From assembly GCA_029717555.1 (NCBI GenBank), contig JAMDHS010000023.1:186001-250000 (forward strand): 64,000 nucleotides of DNA, written 5' to 3'. How positions within the stretch are numbered: position 1 is the first letter of the stretch; each line of letters starts with the position of its first letter. The DNA is from Peribolospora baueri (lineage: Eukaryota > Basidiomycota > Peribolosporomycetes > Peribolosporales > Peribolosporaceae). A program made the translations under genes and the position numbers. The notes beneath the pieces were generated by a model. The model saw nothing but the letters and a program-made list of their open reading frames with translations, was not told where the DNA came from and ran no database searches. Positions 31,403-43,514 of the stretch are shown here, piece by piece.

Positions 31403-31704
31403 ATTGATTCGAGCCCGGGTAGCTGACTGCAAGGGAGAAACGGCAATGAGACACGCAGGATAGAGGGCGAAAAGGAGAGCGAGCAGCACCGAGGTGGAGC
31501 GTTGGTGGATGGTGGTCGTTGGTTAAACTCGCAAAAAGTTTTCGATGTTGACGTCCCGCCGTGTTTGGCCCGATCTTGCCTTCTTGCCGCAGTCGACGCG
31601 GCTACCTTGGCCCACGTGGACGACACCGACTTCGAAAGCCCCATCCCCCACTCTGACCTCACCTCACAGACATCTTCAAGCAGCAGCATTGAGACAGACG
31701 TCTG
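31403..31704. promoter_or_regulatory. Bidirectional promoter of RCC1 and COG5
   Basis: About 300 nt separate the chosen start codons of two divergent genes, so both promoters must lie here or inside leader introns. A good acceptor (ttgcag, complement of 31427-31432) suggests that RCC1 has an intron in its leader. If the upstream RCC1 exon is used, only about 30 nt separate the two ATGs. Confidence 0.55.
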
Positions 31705-33979
31705 ATGCTCTTCAATGGCACCGGAGGGGGCTCCAGCGCCGGGGATCCTCCTTCCCAGGCGCATCCTGATGCAACCTCTTCTTCCGCCTCCGCCACAGCC
31801 CCCCGGCTCGAGCTGGGAGCGACCATGCTCGACGGCGACGAGAGCCTCGACGGAGACGTTACCGTCGCGCTGGCCAGACTCAACTATAACATCGAGAATG
31901 TGACGAAACAGATGAGGGAGCAGGTGAATTCTGCGTTTTGTTACTTGCGTCCAAAGAGACGTTGCGCGACTTACCTTCTCTCAACCTTTTGTGCCTCGTT
32001 CGATCGCCGACTGCACAGGTAACCACCCATGCGCCGGCACTGCTCGCCCACGCTTCCAGCATATCCAATATGGAAGGCGGGCTCAAGGACGTGCGTAATG
32101 GTCTTGGCGAATTAGAGGGTGGAGTGGAGCGGTACGTGCAACCTTTATATTGTCTATGTACGACGGTGTTGAAGCCCTCAAGTTTCGCTCGTGTTGATGC
32201 CTCCTGTGTCACATTTTGTGACCATTACCCTTCTTCTCAAGCCTTCGCGCAAAGGTACGGACTCCGTACCAACATTTGCGCCGCTTGCACGCCCGACTCT
32301 CTCGCTTGCACGCTGCCTCCGATTTGCTACGTCGGGCTGGGCGGTTCGCTCAGCTGGCTCGTAGGTTGGACGCCCAGATGGACGTTGTGGTCGCAACAGA
32401 AGCGGGAGGCGGGGATACGAACCCAGCCCCGGGGACGATTGAACAAGCGAAGGGCAAGGGAAAGAGCAAGCTGGATTTGACCGAACCAGAGAGGGAGGAG
32501 GCTCTTGGCAGGGAGCTCGCCAAGGCGGCTTTAACGATCTCTGAACTCGGTGAGCGAGCCCTTCCATCTCAAGGACTCCTCTCTACCAAGACGACCTTTA
32601 TTGACGCAGGCATACTTGTATTGGCTTCCTGTCGATCTCTGCACGCTTTCTTTGCTCTCTTATAGACTCATTACTCTCGCAATCCCCGGTTTCTAGCCCA
32701 ACTGCATCTCCTTCCACGGGCGCGAAACCGCCCGGTAAAGGCAATGCTGATCCTCCGGGACTTCCCTCCCCACCGCTCACGGCACTTTCCTTTGTGAGGA
32801 CATATCTGTCGGTTCTAGAGGAGGCAAGGAGGGGGGTCAACGAGCGGATGGAGGATATGATTGTTAGAGGGCTTAAAGATTTGGTGAGTGGAAGCCTCCC
32901 GGCGCGCACCCTTCTCTAAATCCCCTCTGTTCTTGCTCTCATGAGCTGAAGCTCGGCTCGCGCTTTTTTTCTCTTTCAAACGCCCTCACGACCATCTCTC
33001 ATAGTCTCCAACGCTTCTCTCGAGCGCTCTCCAAATCGCGAATAACCTTGGTTCCCTACCCGACCTCGTAAGAGATCTGCTCTCTGACCTGACCGAAGTC
33101 GTCCGTGATCGCATCCGCGCGGCATTCGACATGACGAGTTTGGCTAAGGAAGTTGGTGGTAAAGGTGCGCCTTATGCCCTTCTCCGTGTGCACTCTGCCG
33201 CTCAATTCACAGGGCACGTTGCTGATCAGCTGACGTCCGTCCCTTTTGCCGTTCCACGATCAGAACCTATCGCTCCATCGGCGGCGAACGCGTACATCGG
33301 CTACAAGATCCGCTCACGCAACGAGCCGGCAAACGTGCTCGCGCCACAGTGGGCCGCAGCTTTGTGGAAGCGTCTTGACAATCTAATCGTGGGGGAAATG
33401 GCAGGTGTTTGTATGAAGGTGGGTCTTCGTTTGCTCTGCTCAATTGACTCGGTAGCATGCATTGGTGCTGGCGAAATGGATTCGTGCTCACCTCATGATG
33501 CCATCATTGACGGGTGGCCAGGTGTACGCGCTGGAGAAAGTGCTCCGACTGAAACAAGACCAGGGGACACAGCTTTCGTTCCTTGAAGAGGCGATGAAGG
33601 TGCTAGAGAACAAGCCGAGCGTCATCTTCTGGAAGACGTTTGCTCAGGCTTTCGAGTCGCACTCGAAGGAAGCCGTAAAATGTGAGTCGCTCTTCCATTT
33701 CCTTACTCCGGTTCACCACGGCGCTCGTCCATCTTCTATCAAGAGGAGGCTCGCCCGCGCGCGCGCTCAATGACATCTGATCTGATCCTCCACTGGATAC
33801 GGGCATACGAAAAACAAGCGTCAGCGTTCGTCCAACAAATGCTCACCACCAACTACGCAAAGCTCGTCCGACTCTTCCAAGACTTTTTCTCCAAGGTCGC
33901 CGTGACGACGGATACGGACCAGCAATCTCCTGAGACGGTCCTTGTGCTGCGCTCGATAGCACACTTTGCGAGCGCCTAG
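31705..33979 (+). CDS. COG5: Conserved oligomeric Golgi complex subunit 5
   Basis: Cog5 belongs to lobe B of the COG tether, which captures retrograde vesicles at the Golgi. Exon 1 (MLFNGTGGGSSAGD onward) leads to LARLNYNIENVTKQMREQ, the family N-terminal motif, followed by VTTHAPALLAHASSISNMEG. The next exons give KVRTPYQHLRRLHARLSRLH and AASDLLRRAGRFAQLARRLD, the characteristic helical block. Then come LSFVRTYLSVLEEARRGVNE, SALQIANNLGSLPDLVRDLL, LWKRLDNLIVGEMAGVCMKV, YALEKVLRLKQDQG, SVIFWKTFAQAFESHSKEA and FVQQMLTTNYAKLVRLFQDF. The stop is at 33977-33979. About nine short exons join in frame with GT...AG introns. It is shorter than animal COG5 but matches fungal lengths. No frame break is seen, in contrast to the carrier gene. 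Confidence 0.88.
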
Positions 33980-34649
33980 GTATGCTGTGTGTGCATGTGC
34001 ATGTGTATGTGTATGTGTATGTGGGCGTTTGGATGGCGCCACCCTGCTTCCTCGACGATGGATTTCAGCGACAGATGCTGTTTCCGCAACGTCCCGAGGT
34101 TTTTTTAATGCCTCGCGGCATTGTTCAGTCGAGGCGAGCCAAGCCAAGCCAAGCCAAGACGAAACGAAACGAAACGAAAGGGCCGGAAAAGGAAAAGAAA
34201 GAAAGCCATCTGAACAGTCGATGGCGTGGTATTCCATTGACAAAGCACGATGACAAGGTATCCCGAAATAGCTACGCATGCATGTATCAGCATCAATATC
34301 AATATCAACGTCTAATATCCCGTCGGTAAGGGACGACGGGAGGGATGTGGCGTTGTTAGGAATGATACCAAGAGGTGGAAAATGCGCACGCAATAAAGAG
34401 GTGCGGGTGGCCGGGCGGCCGGGGCAAGGCAAGGCAAGAAGGGTAGGGGGGGGGGTGGCAACCGAGCGTCCCGAGGCAAAGGATAGGAAGAATACGAAGG
34501 CAAATAAAATGTCAAGGAGAGCGACCCTTTCGCTGGGGCACAAGGGTCCTGGTGCAGAAGGGCCGATGTGCGGGAGGAGGCTTCTTTGAGTTGGGCAAAC
34601 CGGAGGAAACGAAAGCGTCAGGAAGAGGGACGCTGGAAAGGTGCTCTTC
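33980..34649. other. Convergent intergenic with short tandem repeats
   Basis: This lies between the COG5 stop and the GPI protein stop. It contains a TG/TATG run right after COG5 (33983-34024), ccaag then cgaaa pentamer runs (34137-34178), and a G-run near 34446-34456. No gene is seen. Confidence 0.5.
33983..34024. repeat. Alternating TG/TATG microsatellite
   Basis: Purine-pyrimidine alternating tract (gtgtgtgcatgtgcatgtgt continuing with atgtg units) immediately downstream of the COG5 stop. Such tracts can adopt Z-DNA; that is inference. Confidence 0.7.
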
Positions 34650-36258
34650 TCAAAGGATGAGAGCGGCGACGGCGCCGACGGCGCCGAGGGCGAAGGAAGT
34701 GAGGACGCCGACAGGAAGAGAGGAGGCGCTGTTGGAGCCGGAGGTGGCCTTGGATCCTCCCGTGCTGGTGGCGGCGGGACGGGAGGAAGGCAGGCTGCCG
34801 TCGGAGGTGTGGACTGCGGTGACGGTGATAATGTGAGTGGTAGAGAAGCTGGAAGAGCTCGAGATCGTCGATTGCGTAGACTGACTGGAGGCCGAAGAGC
34901 TGCTGGAGGCGGAGGATCCCGAGCCGACGCTCTGAGGGTGATTGGCCTCGGAGCCAGCGGTGGGAGCGGCGGCGCCCAAGCCGGAGGAGATGCCAGAATA
35001 AGTGTTGCAGTTGGACGAGCTGGCGGCGGGATGGGCTGAAGGGGTGGGCGAGACGCCCTGATACCACCTCGAGGTGCCGTAAAGGCCCATCGGGAGGTCG
35101 TCGTCGGCGTCGCACTGCTCGAAGACGCCGTCGGTGTACGGACCGGGCATGCTAGGGTGATGCAAAGAAAACGTGGCGAGGGAAGGTCAGTCGGTATCCA
35201 ACGAAGGAGAGAAGGGGTTGCAAAGCGGAAAGAAAAAACAATACTCACTTCCTGAGAGAATCGAATCGATCCAACCGGTGAAGATGGGAACACAATGCGA
35301 AGGGACCAAAGGTCAGTCGCGAATGACCGCGCCATGAGCAAAAAGGGCAAAACGAAAACGAAAACGACAATCACCATTGGCAACCCATGGTGTCGTAGAT
35401 ATGCTGGCAGTTGGTAGCGGCGTTCGGGCCGATACAAGCACGGACACAGAAACTGCGATGGTAGAAGGGGCGGTGAGACGAGGCGGGAGCGGCCAAGAAG
35501 AGAGGATGCTTGGGATATGCTCACTCGCTCTCCGACATAAAGTTGGTCCACTCGAAGATCTGCTGATAGCCGCCATCAAAGGCGTTCGAGAACACTAACC
35601 CGCCGATGGGGTTGCCGTTGCCGGTCGCACCGTGCGGATCGAGCTCTCCGCCAGCGTCGCCGCGAGCGATGTTCATCTTTGTGAAGTCGCCATTGCCGGT
35701 CACTTGGACATAGTCGTCCGTCTTGAGGAAGTGCACTCCCGTGAGAGTTCCTGTCAGGGCGAGGGAGGCGGATTTCAGAGGAAAGCAAACAGGAGAGGAC
35801 GGTTCGGTTAGGAGAAACGGGGTCGACCACGCAACGCAGCGGATAACCATAGCCTTTACCTGGAGGGATGAGACGGGTGCCGTATCCGCTCTGAGTGCAC
35901 CAAGCCACCTCCACCTCCTCCGTCTGGCCGATCTCGCCGACGGTGGGGGGAGCCCAGAGACAAAAGTCGTGCACCGAGTTGATGTATACGTTCTGACAGT
36001 TCGAGGTCTGGGACGAGCCGGCGCCGCACTTGTTCGTGCCCGTTTGGCCTTGTTCCGTCGTTGCGGGCAGGTTGGCGGGGTCGTAGGTCGCGCTGCAGGG
36101 AAGGGTATCGGACAACGCCCGTCAGGGATATGCTTCTTTCTCAAGCGGCGCCACCGCTCGCAAAGCGTCACGCACGAGTACTGCGCCTTAGCGAGAGCGG
36201 CAACGAGAGGGAGAGTTTTGGCGGCGAGGCCGACGATGTTAGCGGTCGAAGTCTTCAT
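34650..36258 (-). CDS. Secreted GPI-anchored surface protein of a conserved basidiomycete family
   Basis: The start MKTSTANIVGLAAKTLPLVA followed by ALAKA is a signal peptide. The mature part has paired cysteines and family blocks: QNVYINSVHDFCLWAPP, EEVEVAWCTQSGYGTRLIPP, FLKTDDYVQVTGNGDFTKMN, GELDPHGATGNGNPIGGLVF and YQQIFEWTNFMSE. Further exons give CVRACIGPNAATNCQHIYDT, MGCQW, MPGPYTDGVFEQCDADDDLP and YGTSRWYQGVSPTP. I recall this layout from many basidiomycete secretomes, without a known biochemical role. A Ser/Thr-rich stalk of about 80 residues and the hydrophobic tail VGVLTSFALGAVGAVAALIL form the GPI signal; the stop is at 34650-34652. There are about five exons. It would sit on the plasma membrane or cell wall. 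POLK starts on the other strand 1.1 kb away. Confidence 0.82.
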
Positions 36259-37334
36259 GGCGATGTGAGAAGACAGCGAGGAATTAGGGAGATGTGAGAA
36301 GAAGGTGAGAGAGGAGAGGAACGAGTGTGGGGGATATATGGCCAGTAATAAGATATGCCAGTCGGACAGGGAGGCGGTGCTGTTCAAAAGAGGTCAGGGA
36401 TCAGGCCACTGGGTCCGGGCATGGAGAGGTGGACTGTGGAGGACGGAGGAGGACTGGGCGACACACGGCACGCACGGCGCGCGAAGTACGATTACGGTGT
36501 ATGTACCGTTTAACGCACACCACATTCAGCTCAAAGCCTCTCCCGCTTCTGCTCGCTCTCTCTCCCATCTCCCAAACCATCACAAGGACCGCTCTAGACT
36601 CACCGCAACGCAACGGCTCCAGATATCGGCCGCACGGCCGCCGACGGTCGCGTCAGGCCGTCCGCGCCGACTCGACAATTGTGCCGGGCACAAGTCCACC
36701 GTAAGTATGATAATAATCAGACTACGTGACCTACGCCCGCAACAGGCCAACTGGAGCCTCTTCCCGCTCGCCCTCCCTCCACGTTGCAAGTCGCAGCGTA
36801 CTTGCCTCTTCACGTCGCCGCCTGATTCTCTCCGGCTTGTCGAGGGGGTTTTGTCCAGCACGTGAGAGCATGTACAAAAGACTCCCTCCTTCCCCGCTCG
36901 CTGCCTCTTGGGCTCGCGCTCCCTCAACATGCGCCTGCAGTGGACAGCGCGCAACGGCTCGGAGCGAACAGACTTCGCAGCATGTCGTGCAGCAGCTAGC
37001 CAGCTGTCCTGGGCCCGACCCTCGGATCGTCGAAGGCTCGGCGGACGTCTCGGCGCCGCTCAGCCTAAAGTACCTACGGGATCAGCAGGGTGCATAGTCA
37101 CGTGCGCTCGAGTATCGTCAGGCGTAATCGAAGGTATAATGGCGCGGCAAGCGATCTCTTTCCGGGCACGCCAAGCCCGCGCATCGTCGACCACCACCAG
37201 GAACGACCGACCAGACCAGCCTGTCCACGTCTTCCTTTGAATTGAATCCATGCGCAGAAGCATGCTGTTGCGCCCTCGCCAGTGACTGACCAGAGGCCCT
37301 CGTCTCACTAGGACAAAACGGCGTCGGGGACGGG
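36259..37334. promoter_or_regulatory. Divergent upstream region of the GPI protein and POLK
   Basis: About 1.1 kb between divergent starts. Frames such as 36908-37240 lack family features. I see no RNA gene or repeat. Confidence 0.4.
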
Positions 37335-40300
37335 ATGCAGGAAGCAGCGCAGGGCAAGGACAAGGGGAAGGGAAGGGCGAACGAGGAGGGTCCGGTGCGC
37401 GACTCCCTTGGCGCCGACGGCCTCGAGTCGCTTCGAAAGCGCATGGCGGGCCGTGAGTGCCAACTCGTCGCCCATCGGATACCCTGTCCTTCGCCGTGCT
37501 AACCTGGCCCTCTCGCCTGTCCTGTCTCCATTCTGTTTGTGCGCTCATGCTGCTCTTTTCTCCTTGACATTCTTCTCCACCCCTGCGGCTCAATGCAGCC
37601 TCCTCCAACAAAGCAGGCCTCTCCCACGACCAGGAAGACATCAACCGCAAGATCTACGAGGCGTCCAAGGGCAGCAAGTTTTTCGAGAACGAACGCAAAA
37701 GGGATGAGGAGGTCACGAGGAGGATCGAGAGGCTCAGAGCTGTGGAAGAGGAGGGGTTGAGAAGGTTGGGCCTCGCCTTAGCAGATGGGCGGGTCGTTGG
37801 TGAGTCTGTGGAAATGCGGAGGGCGGAGAAGGAAATGGCGGATTTGGTGAGCTTCGTTGAGACCACTTTCGACAAGGCCATCCCGGACACATTTTTCTCA
37901 TTCAGTCCCTACCAACCTTCCTCTATCGCATGATGGAATTCCATCTGTTCAGATCGCCGCGCTAGAACTTGAGCGCGACCTGAAGGAATACATTCTACAT
38001 TGCGACATGGTAAGTCGTGAGGCCCGGTAGATGACAGCTGTGAAAGGCGCATCGAACAGAGGCCATTTCCTCACTTTCTTTCTCTCCTCCCTCTCCTCCG
38101 TCCTTTTGTTGCCCAGGACATGTTTTATGCGGCCGTTGAACAACTCGGCGACCCCACTCTCGCCACCGTACCCTTCGGTGTGGGCAGCCTGCATGGCGTG
38201 CTCACAACGTGCAACTACGAGGCGAGGAAGTACGGCGTTCGGAGCGGTATGGCTGGCTTTGTGGCTGCCAAATTGTGTCCTCATCTTCGGTTTGTGAGCA
38301 CGTTACCCTTCCTTTCTACTGTCCCATGGCTTGTCGATTCCGAACCTTGCACTCATTTACTGGCTCAAGGTAAAGAACGATTTCTCCAAGTACACGGCCG
38401 CCTCAAACAAAGTGTTCGACGTCTTTCGTCAATGTAGGCTCTCTTCCTCCGCGCCCCGGTGCCTTTTCACTCCCACGGGAGGATAACGTCACAGGTGGGA
38501 CTGATGCCAAGACCACGCCTTGCCCTTCGCAGATGACCCGCTCATGTCCCCCGCGTCCCTCGACGAGGCGTACCTGAGCGTTAGGCGGTACTGCGAAGAG
38601 TACCAAATGGGCGTCGAGGAGGTCGTCCAGCGCATCCGAGCCGAGGTGAGGGAGAGGACAAAACTCACCGTTAGCATCGGCGTTGCTCCGAACAAGAGTG
38701 AGTACGTCCCCACCGGAGCCCCTCAACTCTGGTCGCGGCAGCTTGTCGATCTCGTCCTGACTGACGGACCGCCGACATCTTGGGCCCGAGTCAGTGCTGG
38801 CAAAGGTGAGATCGCGCTCGCTCGATCTCTTTCGCCATAAGCGAGGAGATTAAACGGCTCTCCGCCCGTATGCCTCTCCCACCCTCCTTCCCTTCACAGA
38901 TCTGCTCAGACAAGAACAAACCGGACAACTACTACATCATCGAGTACGACCGGCGGCACATCATCGAGTTTATGGACCGTCTTTCTGTTCGAAAGGTGCC
39001 CGGAATCGGGAGGGTCACGGAGAGGATCTTGAACGCTTTCGGCGTCGTGGTGAGAGTGCGCGTCTTTCTTGTTGCTAGGCGTCAGACTTGGCTGGCTTTT
39101 GACCTCCGGTGGTCTTCGTTTGCATTCCGTCGGCGTCTCCAAAGACGTGCGGAGACATCTACAGGCAGCGACTGCGCTTGTATCTGCTTCGACAACAGAT
39201 TGGTTTGGACGGTCTGCTCAGAGCGTACCTAGGCTTGGGCTCGAATATCGTGAGGCCGCATCGGAGGGAGGAGCGAAAGACGGTGGGCAGAGAGTCGTTA
39301 GTACCCGAGCCGAGCTGTGGCCTTCTTCCACTCCAAACCTATTGTGAAAAAAGACGGATGTCCTCTCACACCACAACTTTTTCGCATCCGCGCAGAACGT
39401 TTCAGCCAACGTCGAACGAAGGTGTCCTTTACGCAAAACTGAGGAACGCGGCGGAGCACGTAGAGGAGGATCTGAAGAGGCTCAATTTCTGTGTGCGTGG
39501 TTTGTCCGAAGCAGCCGATTGGACCGTTTCAATTCATATCACAGTGGGATGAACCAGCGGTTTCTCCTTGTCACACGTCCAGGGAAGTACCGTCACCTTG
39601 CGGTACAAGCTTGACACCTACGCTTGTGAGACCCCGTGTTCTCGGTCACCCTATCTATACCCTGCCCAATCGCCTCATCATGAAGTCCACAACTTCCCCC
39701 TTCCCTCCCTCCAGCATACACCCGTGCCAAGACCGTAGCGCACAAAGTGAACAAGGCGGACGAGATCTTTTCCATCGCCTCAAAGCTTCTCGCCGCGGAG
39801 CTTCCTCTCCGGTGTCGTCTCATCGGCGTGAGGGTCGGCAAACTGGTGGATAGGGGCGTCCTCGAGAACGGCGGTCCGCTCGATAAGGTGCGGTGTACGG
39901 TCGGCCGGTCTATTCTGGTCTTTCGTCTTTCGCTCATGACTCATCAGAGCTGACGGAGCGTGGGAAGATGCTTTTCGCCCGCCATCGGTTTCGGACAGGC
40001 CTTCGTGAGGAACGGCTTGTCGCTAAAGTTCCAGAAAATTTCTCCCGTCGCGGAGGGGGCGAGCGCGGGAGAGCACAGCGAAATGGACGGCGCTTCGCCC
40101 CAGGAAGAGTTTGCGAACCCGCCGGAGGATGCGTTTCTCCGCGACGAGAAGATCGGGCCGCTCGAGGATGGCGACGGTCCAGACATGGCGCCGCATCGCA
40201 GCGGAACACGTTCTCCGCCGCCGTGGGAGGAGACGCTGCGTACGACTTCACCTCCGCCCTCAGATTCCAGCGCCCCCACGACAGCGACGTCGACCGAACC

Positions 40301-40493
40301 GACGGTCATCTGCCCGATCTGCAACGACCCCGTGCAGGACGGAGAAGATAACGCTGCGCTGAACGCCCACATCGACTTGTGCTTAAACGGGCCGGGCGTG
40401 GTGGCCCCGGTTTCGGCTTCCGCCGACGTGTTGCCGAAGAAGGGGAAAAGGAGGCGAGTGAGAACGTTGGATGGATATTTTCAGATCAAGTGA
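37335..40493 (+). CDS. POLK: DNA polymerase kappa (DinB-type translesion Y-family polymerase)
   Basis: Bypasses bulky minor-groove lesions. Exon 1 (37335-37452, MQEAAQGKDKGKGRAN) and exon 2 (37599-37846) give the N-clasp: KAGLSHDQEDINRKIYEASK and GSKFFENERKRDEEVTRRIE. The palm has HCDMDMFYAAVEQLGD (metal-binding Asp), GVLTTCNYEARKYGVRSGMA and QYDPLMSPASLDEAYLSV with the catalytic Asp-Glu. SIGVAPNKMLAKICSDKNKP is completed by an 11-nt exon. The thumb has VRKVPGIGRVTERILNAFGV, followed by DIYRQRLRLYLLRQQIGLDG. The little-finger part has TSNEGVLYAKLRNAAEHVEE and TVAHKVNKADEIFSIASKLL. The C-terminus carries one UBZ-type ubiquitin-binding finger, CPICNDPV ... HIDLCLN, and ends VRTLDGYFQIK, a probable PCNA-binding (PIP-like) tail. 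The stop is at 40491-40493. All exons join in frame. Confidence 0.94.
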
Positions 40494-40957
40494 ATTTTTG
40501 GACAGCCTGGCCTGGGCCGGTGACGTCAAGCGGGTGGTGGAAGGGCGAGTGGTGGCTTTTGTTTTTTTTCCTGACTTGCCCTGGACTGGACGCCTTCAGA
40601 GCCTTTGTCTGGCCTCCAAAGGTTGGGCCCCGTGTATCCTAGTCGCAGCCTTGTGCGACGGACGTCGACAACCATGTCATTTTCCATTCCATATGATATC
40701 AATTGCGTGGCGTGTCCAGAGCCTCCCGATGGTCCGGTCCGTTTCTTCACCCGCGAACGCGAACGTGATCGGCGGACGATCGCCCCTTCTGTTTTCTGAC
40801 CCTAACGGAACTTCTGATGCTACGAGGGGGCCTCCTCTTCCCTTGCCGTCGTTTCGTCACCTTCGTCTCTCGTCCCCACTCTCCTCCCACCGCGCTCGCT
40901 CGTCCCAAGTTCGCTCCTACCGCCCCCTCCGCACGCACACACCCCAGCGCCCTCACC
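40494..40957. other. Intergenic between POLK and APA2
   Basis: Head-to-tail spacing of 464 nt with a pyrimidine-rich run (40840-40950) just before the APA2 start, likely its leader. Nothing else is seen. Confidence 0.45.
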
Positions 40958-42802
40958 ATGTCCGCACCCGAACGCTTGCCGTACCTCACCGTCTCGGACC
41001 TCCGGCCGGTCCTTGCCAAGGTGTCGCAGCAGTTTGAGAAGGCGGTGCGAGAGGGGGATGCGTTCTTCTTCGAGAGCTCCATCAGGACGTTGAGGGTGGG
41101 CGGGGATGGGGGTGAGGGAAGGATAGGAGACGAGCAGGACGTCGTTGGGAGGGTGCCTGTGAGTCTACATGACCAGACGTCGGTTTCGCGTCGCATAAAC
41201 TTCCCGGCTCGCTCGAGCGACGGTCAAAGAGGCTTTTCCTTCCCGCCCGCTCACCGCTTGTTCCTCTTCGCCGGCTGGTCATGCCTCCTGCTACGGACAG
41301 TTCCAAATCCGCCTCGTTCCTGCCCTGCTCAAGAAGCCGACCTCAAACGCCGCTTCCAACGGGGACGGCGGCTCGAACGCCCAAGCGGATGGGACGGCCG
41401 CTACGAAGCCGCCGTCGTCGGAGGGCAAGGGTGCCACAGAGGGGCGAAAGCAGAACGAAAAAGACCCGTTCGCTCCTCCTTATGTGCCGAATCTGCTCGT
41501 GCAGGAGTTGGGCGACTATGTGGTCCTGGTGAGCGTTGGGCGTCGCTTCTCGTCCTCCTCATACCGTCCGCGCCGCGCTCGTCTGACCATCACATGCATG
41601 GTATGGGATCGTTTGGACAGTTGAACAAGTACTGCGTCGTTGCGAATCACTTCTTGCTCGTCACCAAGGGTAAGCCCGGTCTTTGTACGGACGGCGGATG
41701 GATGCACGTTCGCGTTCACTGCACGACTTTGCGCTCATACTCGCTCGCTCTTTCTAAATGCACATCCGTCGCCCGCACACGCCCGCCTCGTTCTGTGTGT
41801 GTAGAGTTTGCGCCCCAGCACTTGCCGCCCTCTCCTCGGATGCTGGCGCTCATCTACCGCATCCTCCAAGCGCACGCCGCCTCGGGCGCTGATAGCAAGG
41901 AGCTCCTGGCGTTCTACAACTGCGGGCCACAGAGCGGTGCGAGCCAGCCACACCAGCACGCACAGTTCATAGAGGTCGGTCACGAGAAGGAGCAGGGCGG
42001 CGAGCCGACGAAGAGTAAGGTGCCGATCGAGGCTATGCTGGAAGGGCTGGAGGATGACGGACGGATAGGCGAGTGTGGGCTCGCTTCACTTCGCTTTGGT
42101 TTTCGGCTCTTTTTTTTTGCCCGGAGGCGGCCCCGCGCTCTTTGTTTTCTTTGCTGATGGCTATCCTCCCTCGCTTGGCCTCGACACGCTTCCGCAGACA
42201 CGATCCACGGCCTCAACGTTCCATGGCAGCAGTACGTCGCCTTGCTCACCCCACCTCCGGGCGCGTCCTCCAAACCGGAGGCGGGAAAGCCGGACCCGCT
42301 GGAAAACTACCTTGCGGGCCGGTTCCTTACCCTGCTCGACACGATGGTCTCCGCCAAACGCGCGGCAGCCGCGGCGCCGACGGGATCGGGTGCGGAGGCC
42401 GAATGGGGAAGGGAACGGGAGACGAGCTTCAACCTGCTGGTGACCCGTCGGGCGATGCATCTCATCCCGCGGGGTCGGGAGACGTTTGACGGTCTTCCGG
42501 GGAGGCAGGACGGTGGGGAGATTGGAGCGTTGAGCATCAATGCTCTAGGTGAGTCGCGCATGGGGGGAGGGGACGGTCCCTGGACGGGGCGGTTGCACGA
42601 CTGATGATGGCCTGACGGACATATTGTGGGATTGAACGAACACGCAGGCTTCGCTGGCCTCCTGCTCGTCAAGTCCGAGGCGGAGCTGTCGGCGCTCGAG
42701 CGCCTGCCGGGCGGCGTGGCGGAGGTGCTGTCGGCGGTGGGCGTGCCGCGGACGGCAGAGGTCGAGTGGGCGCAGGAGCTGGTGAGGGACGAGAAGATGT
42801 GA
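40958..42802 (+). CDS. APA2: Ap4A phosphorylase / ATP adenylyltransferase (Apa1/Apa2 type)
   Basis: Splits diadenosine tetraphosphate with phosphate to ADP plus ATP, keeping this alarmone low. The start MSAPERLPYLTVSDLRPVLA leads to a short N-terminal domain (QQFEKAVREGDAFFFESSIR). After an intron come PFQIRLVPALLKKP and a low-complexity insert, then DPFAPPYVPNLLVQELGDYV. Next are LNKYCVVANHFLLVTK and FAPQHLPPSPRMLALIYRIL. The HIT-like active-site block is FYNCGPQSGASQPHQHAQFI with the H-x-H pair. The C-terminal adenylyltransferase domain has HGLNVPWQQYVALL, SFNLLVTRRAMHLIPRGRET and INALGFAGLLLVKSEAEL. It ends VEWAQELVRDEKM, with TGA at 42800-42802. Five to seven exons join in frame, and no break is seen. 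Confidence 0.92.
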
Positions 42803-43514
42803 GCGGCGGTGGGGTGGACGACGGCTGCCGTAAGGGACCAGCCCTAGTAGGCCTTTCTCTCCTTCGACTCGATACAGAGCAGGGCGCTCCGTGCGTGTAA
42901 TGTAGAAGAGGCGTTAATGATCCGATCGGACGCACGCCTTGTGAGCTCGTTCAGCAGGGAGCTTGCTCCAAGTTGGTGCAGGTTGCTTGCGTTGTGTGGG
43001 ACGCAGTCGTGTGCGGGTCGTCATTTCACGACTCCGCCGCCGGCAGTATTTTATTTTAGATCGTCGATCAGCTGACTTGTCCCTTCGCCGCGGTCGGCGG
43101 AGCAGCGTCTCCGTCGTCGTCGTCGTCGTCTCGGATGTGGAGCGGTTAGAGTGCAGTCGTTTTACCTTTTAGCGGCCTTCGTTTCCACGCTTCCACCCAC
43201 CGCGTCCCAGCCTTCCAAAGGCTCGCTGTCGCACAGGGATAGAGCAGCGCTAAGGACTGGTCTGGTGAGCACATAGTCACTGGACTGCGCCGGACAGAGG
43301 TGAGTGAAACTCGGGGGGGTCTTTGGCGAGCCCGTCGACGGCGAGACGCAGCGACGACGGGGTGGTGGTGGAAGCGATTACAAGCACTCATATCAAAACC
43401 TTCGTCTTCGCTCTCCGTTTATTCTTGCCCTCCCACCGCCCGTCCTTCTCTTCCCTCCTCTCCATCCTCTCTCACGCTCTTTCCCCTCTCGCACGGACCA
43501 CACCCACACTCACC
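42803..43514. other. Intergenic, ceramidase promoter
   Basis: About 710 nt between genes on the same strand. It shows a short AT-richer patch (43040-43060) and C/T-rich leader sequence before 43515. No gene is seen. Confidence 0.45.

Noticed and set aside
33821-35551. A 576-residue open frame on the - strand over the COG5 end and the GPI protein gene
   Set aside because: It is Ser/Pro/Leu-rich, crosses the well-supported GPI protein exons in another frame and COG5 exons on the other strand, and shows no domain. High GC makes such shadows common.
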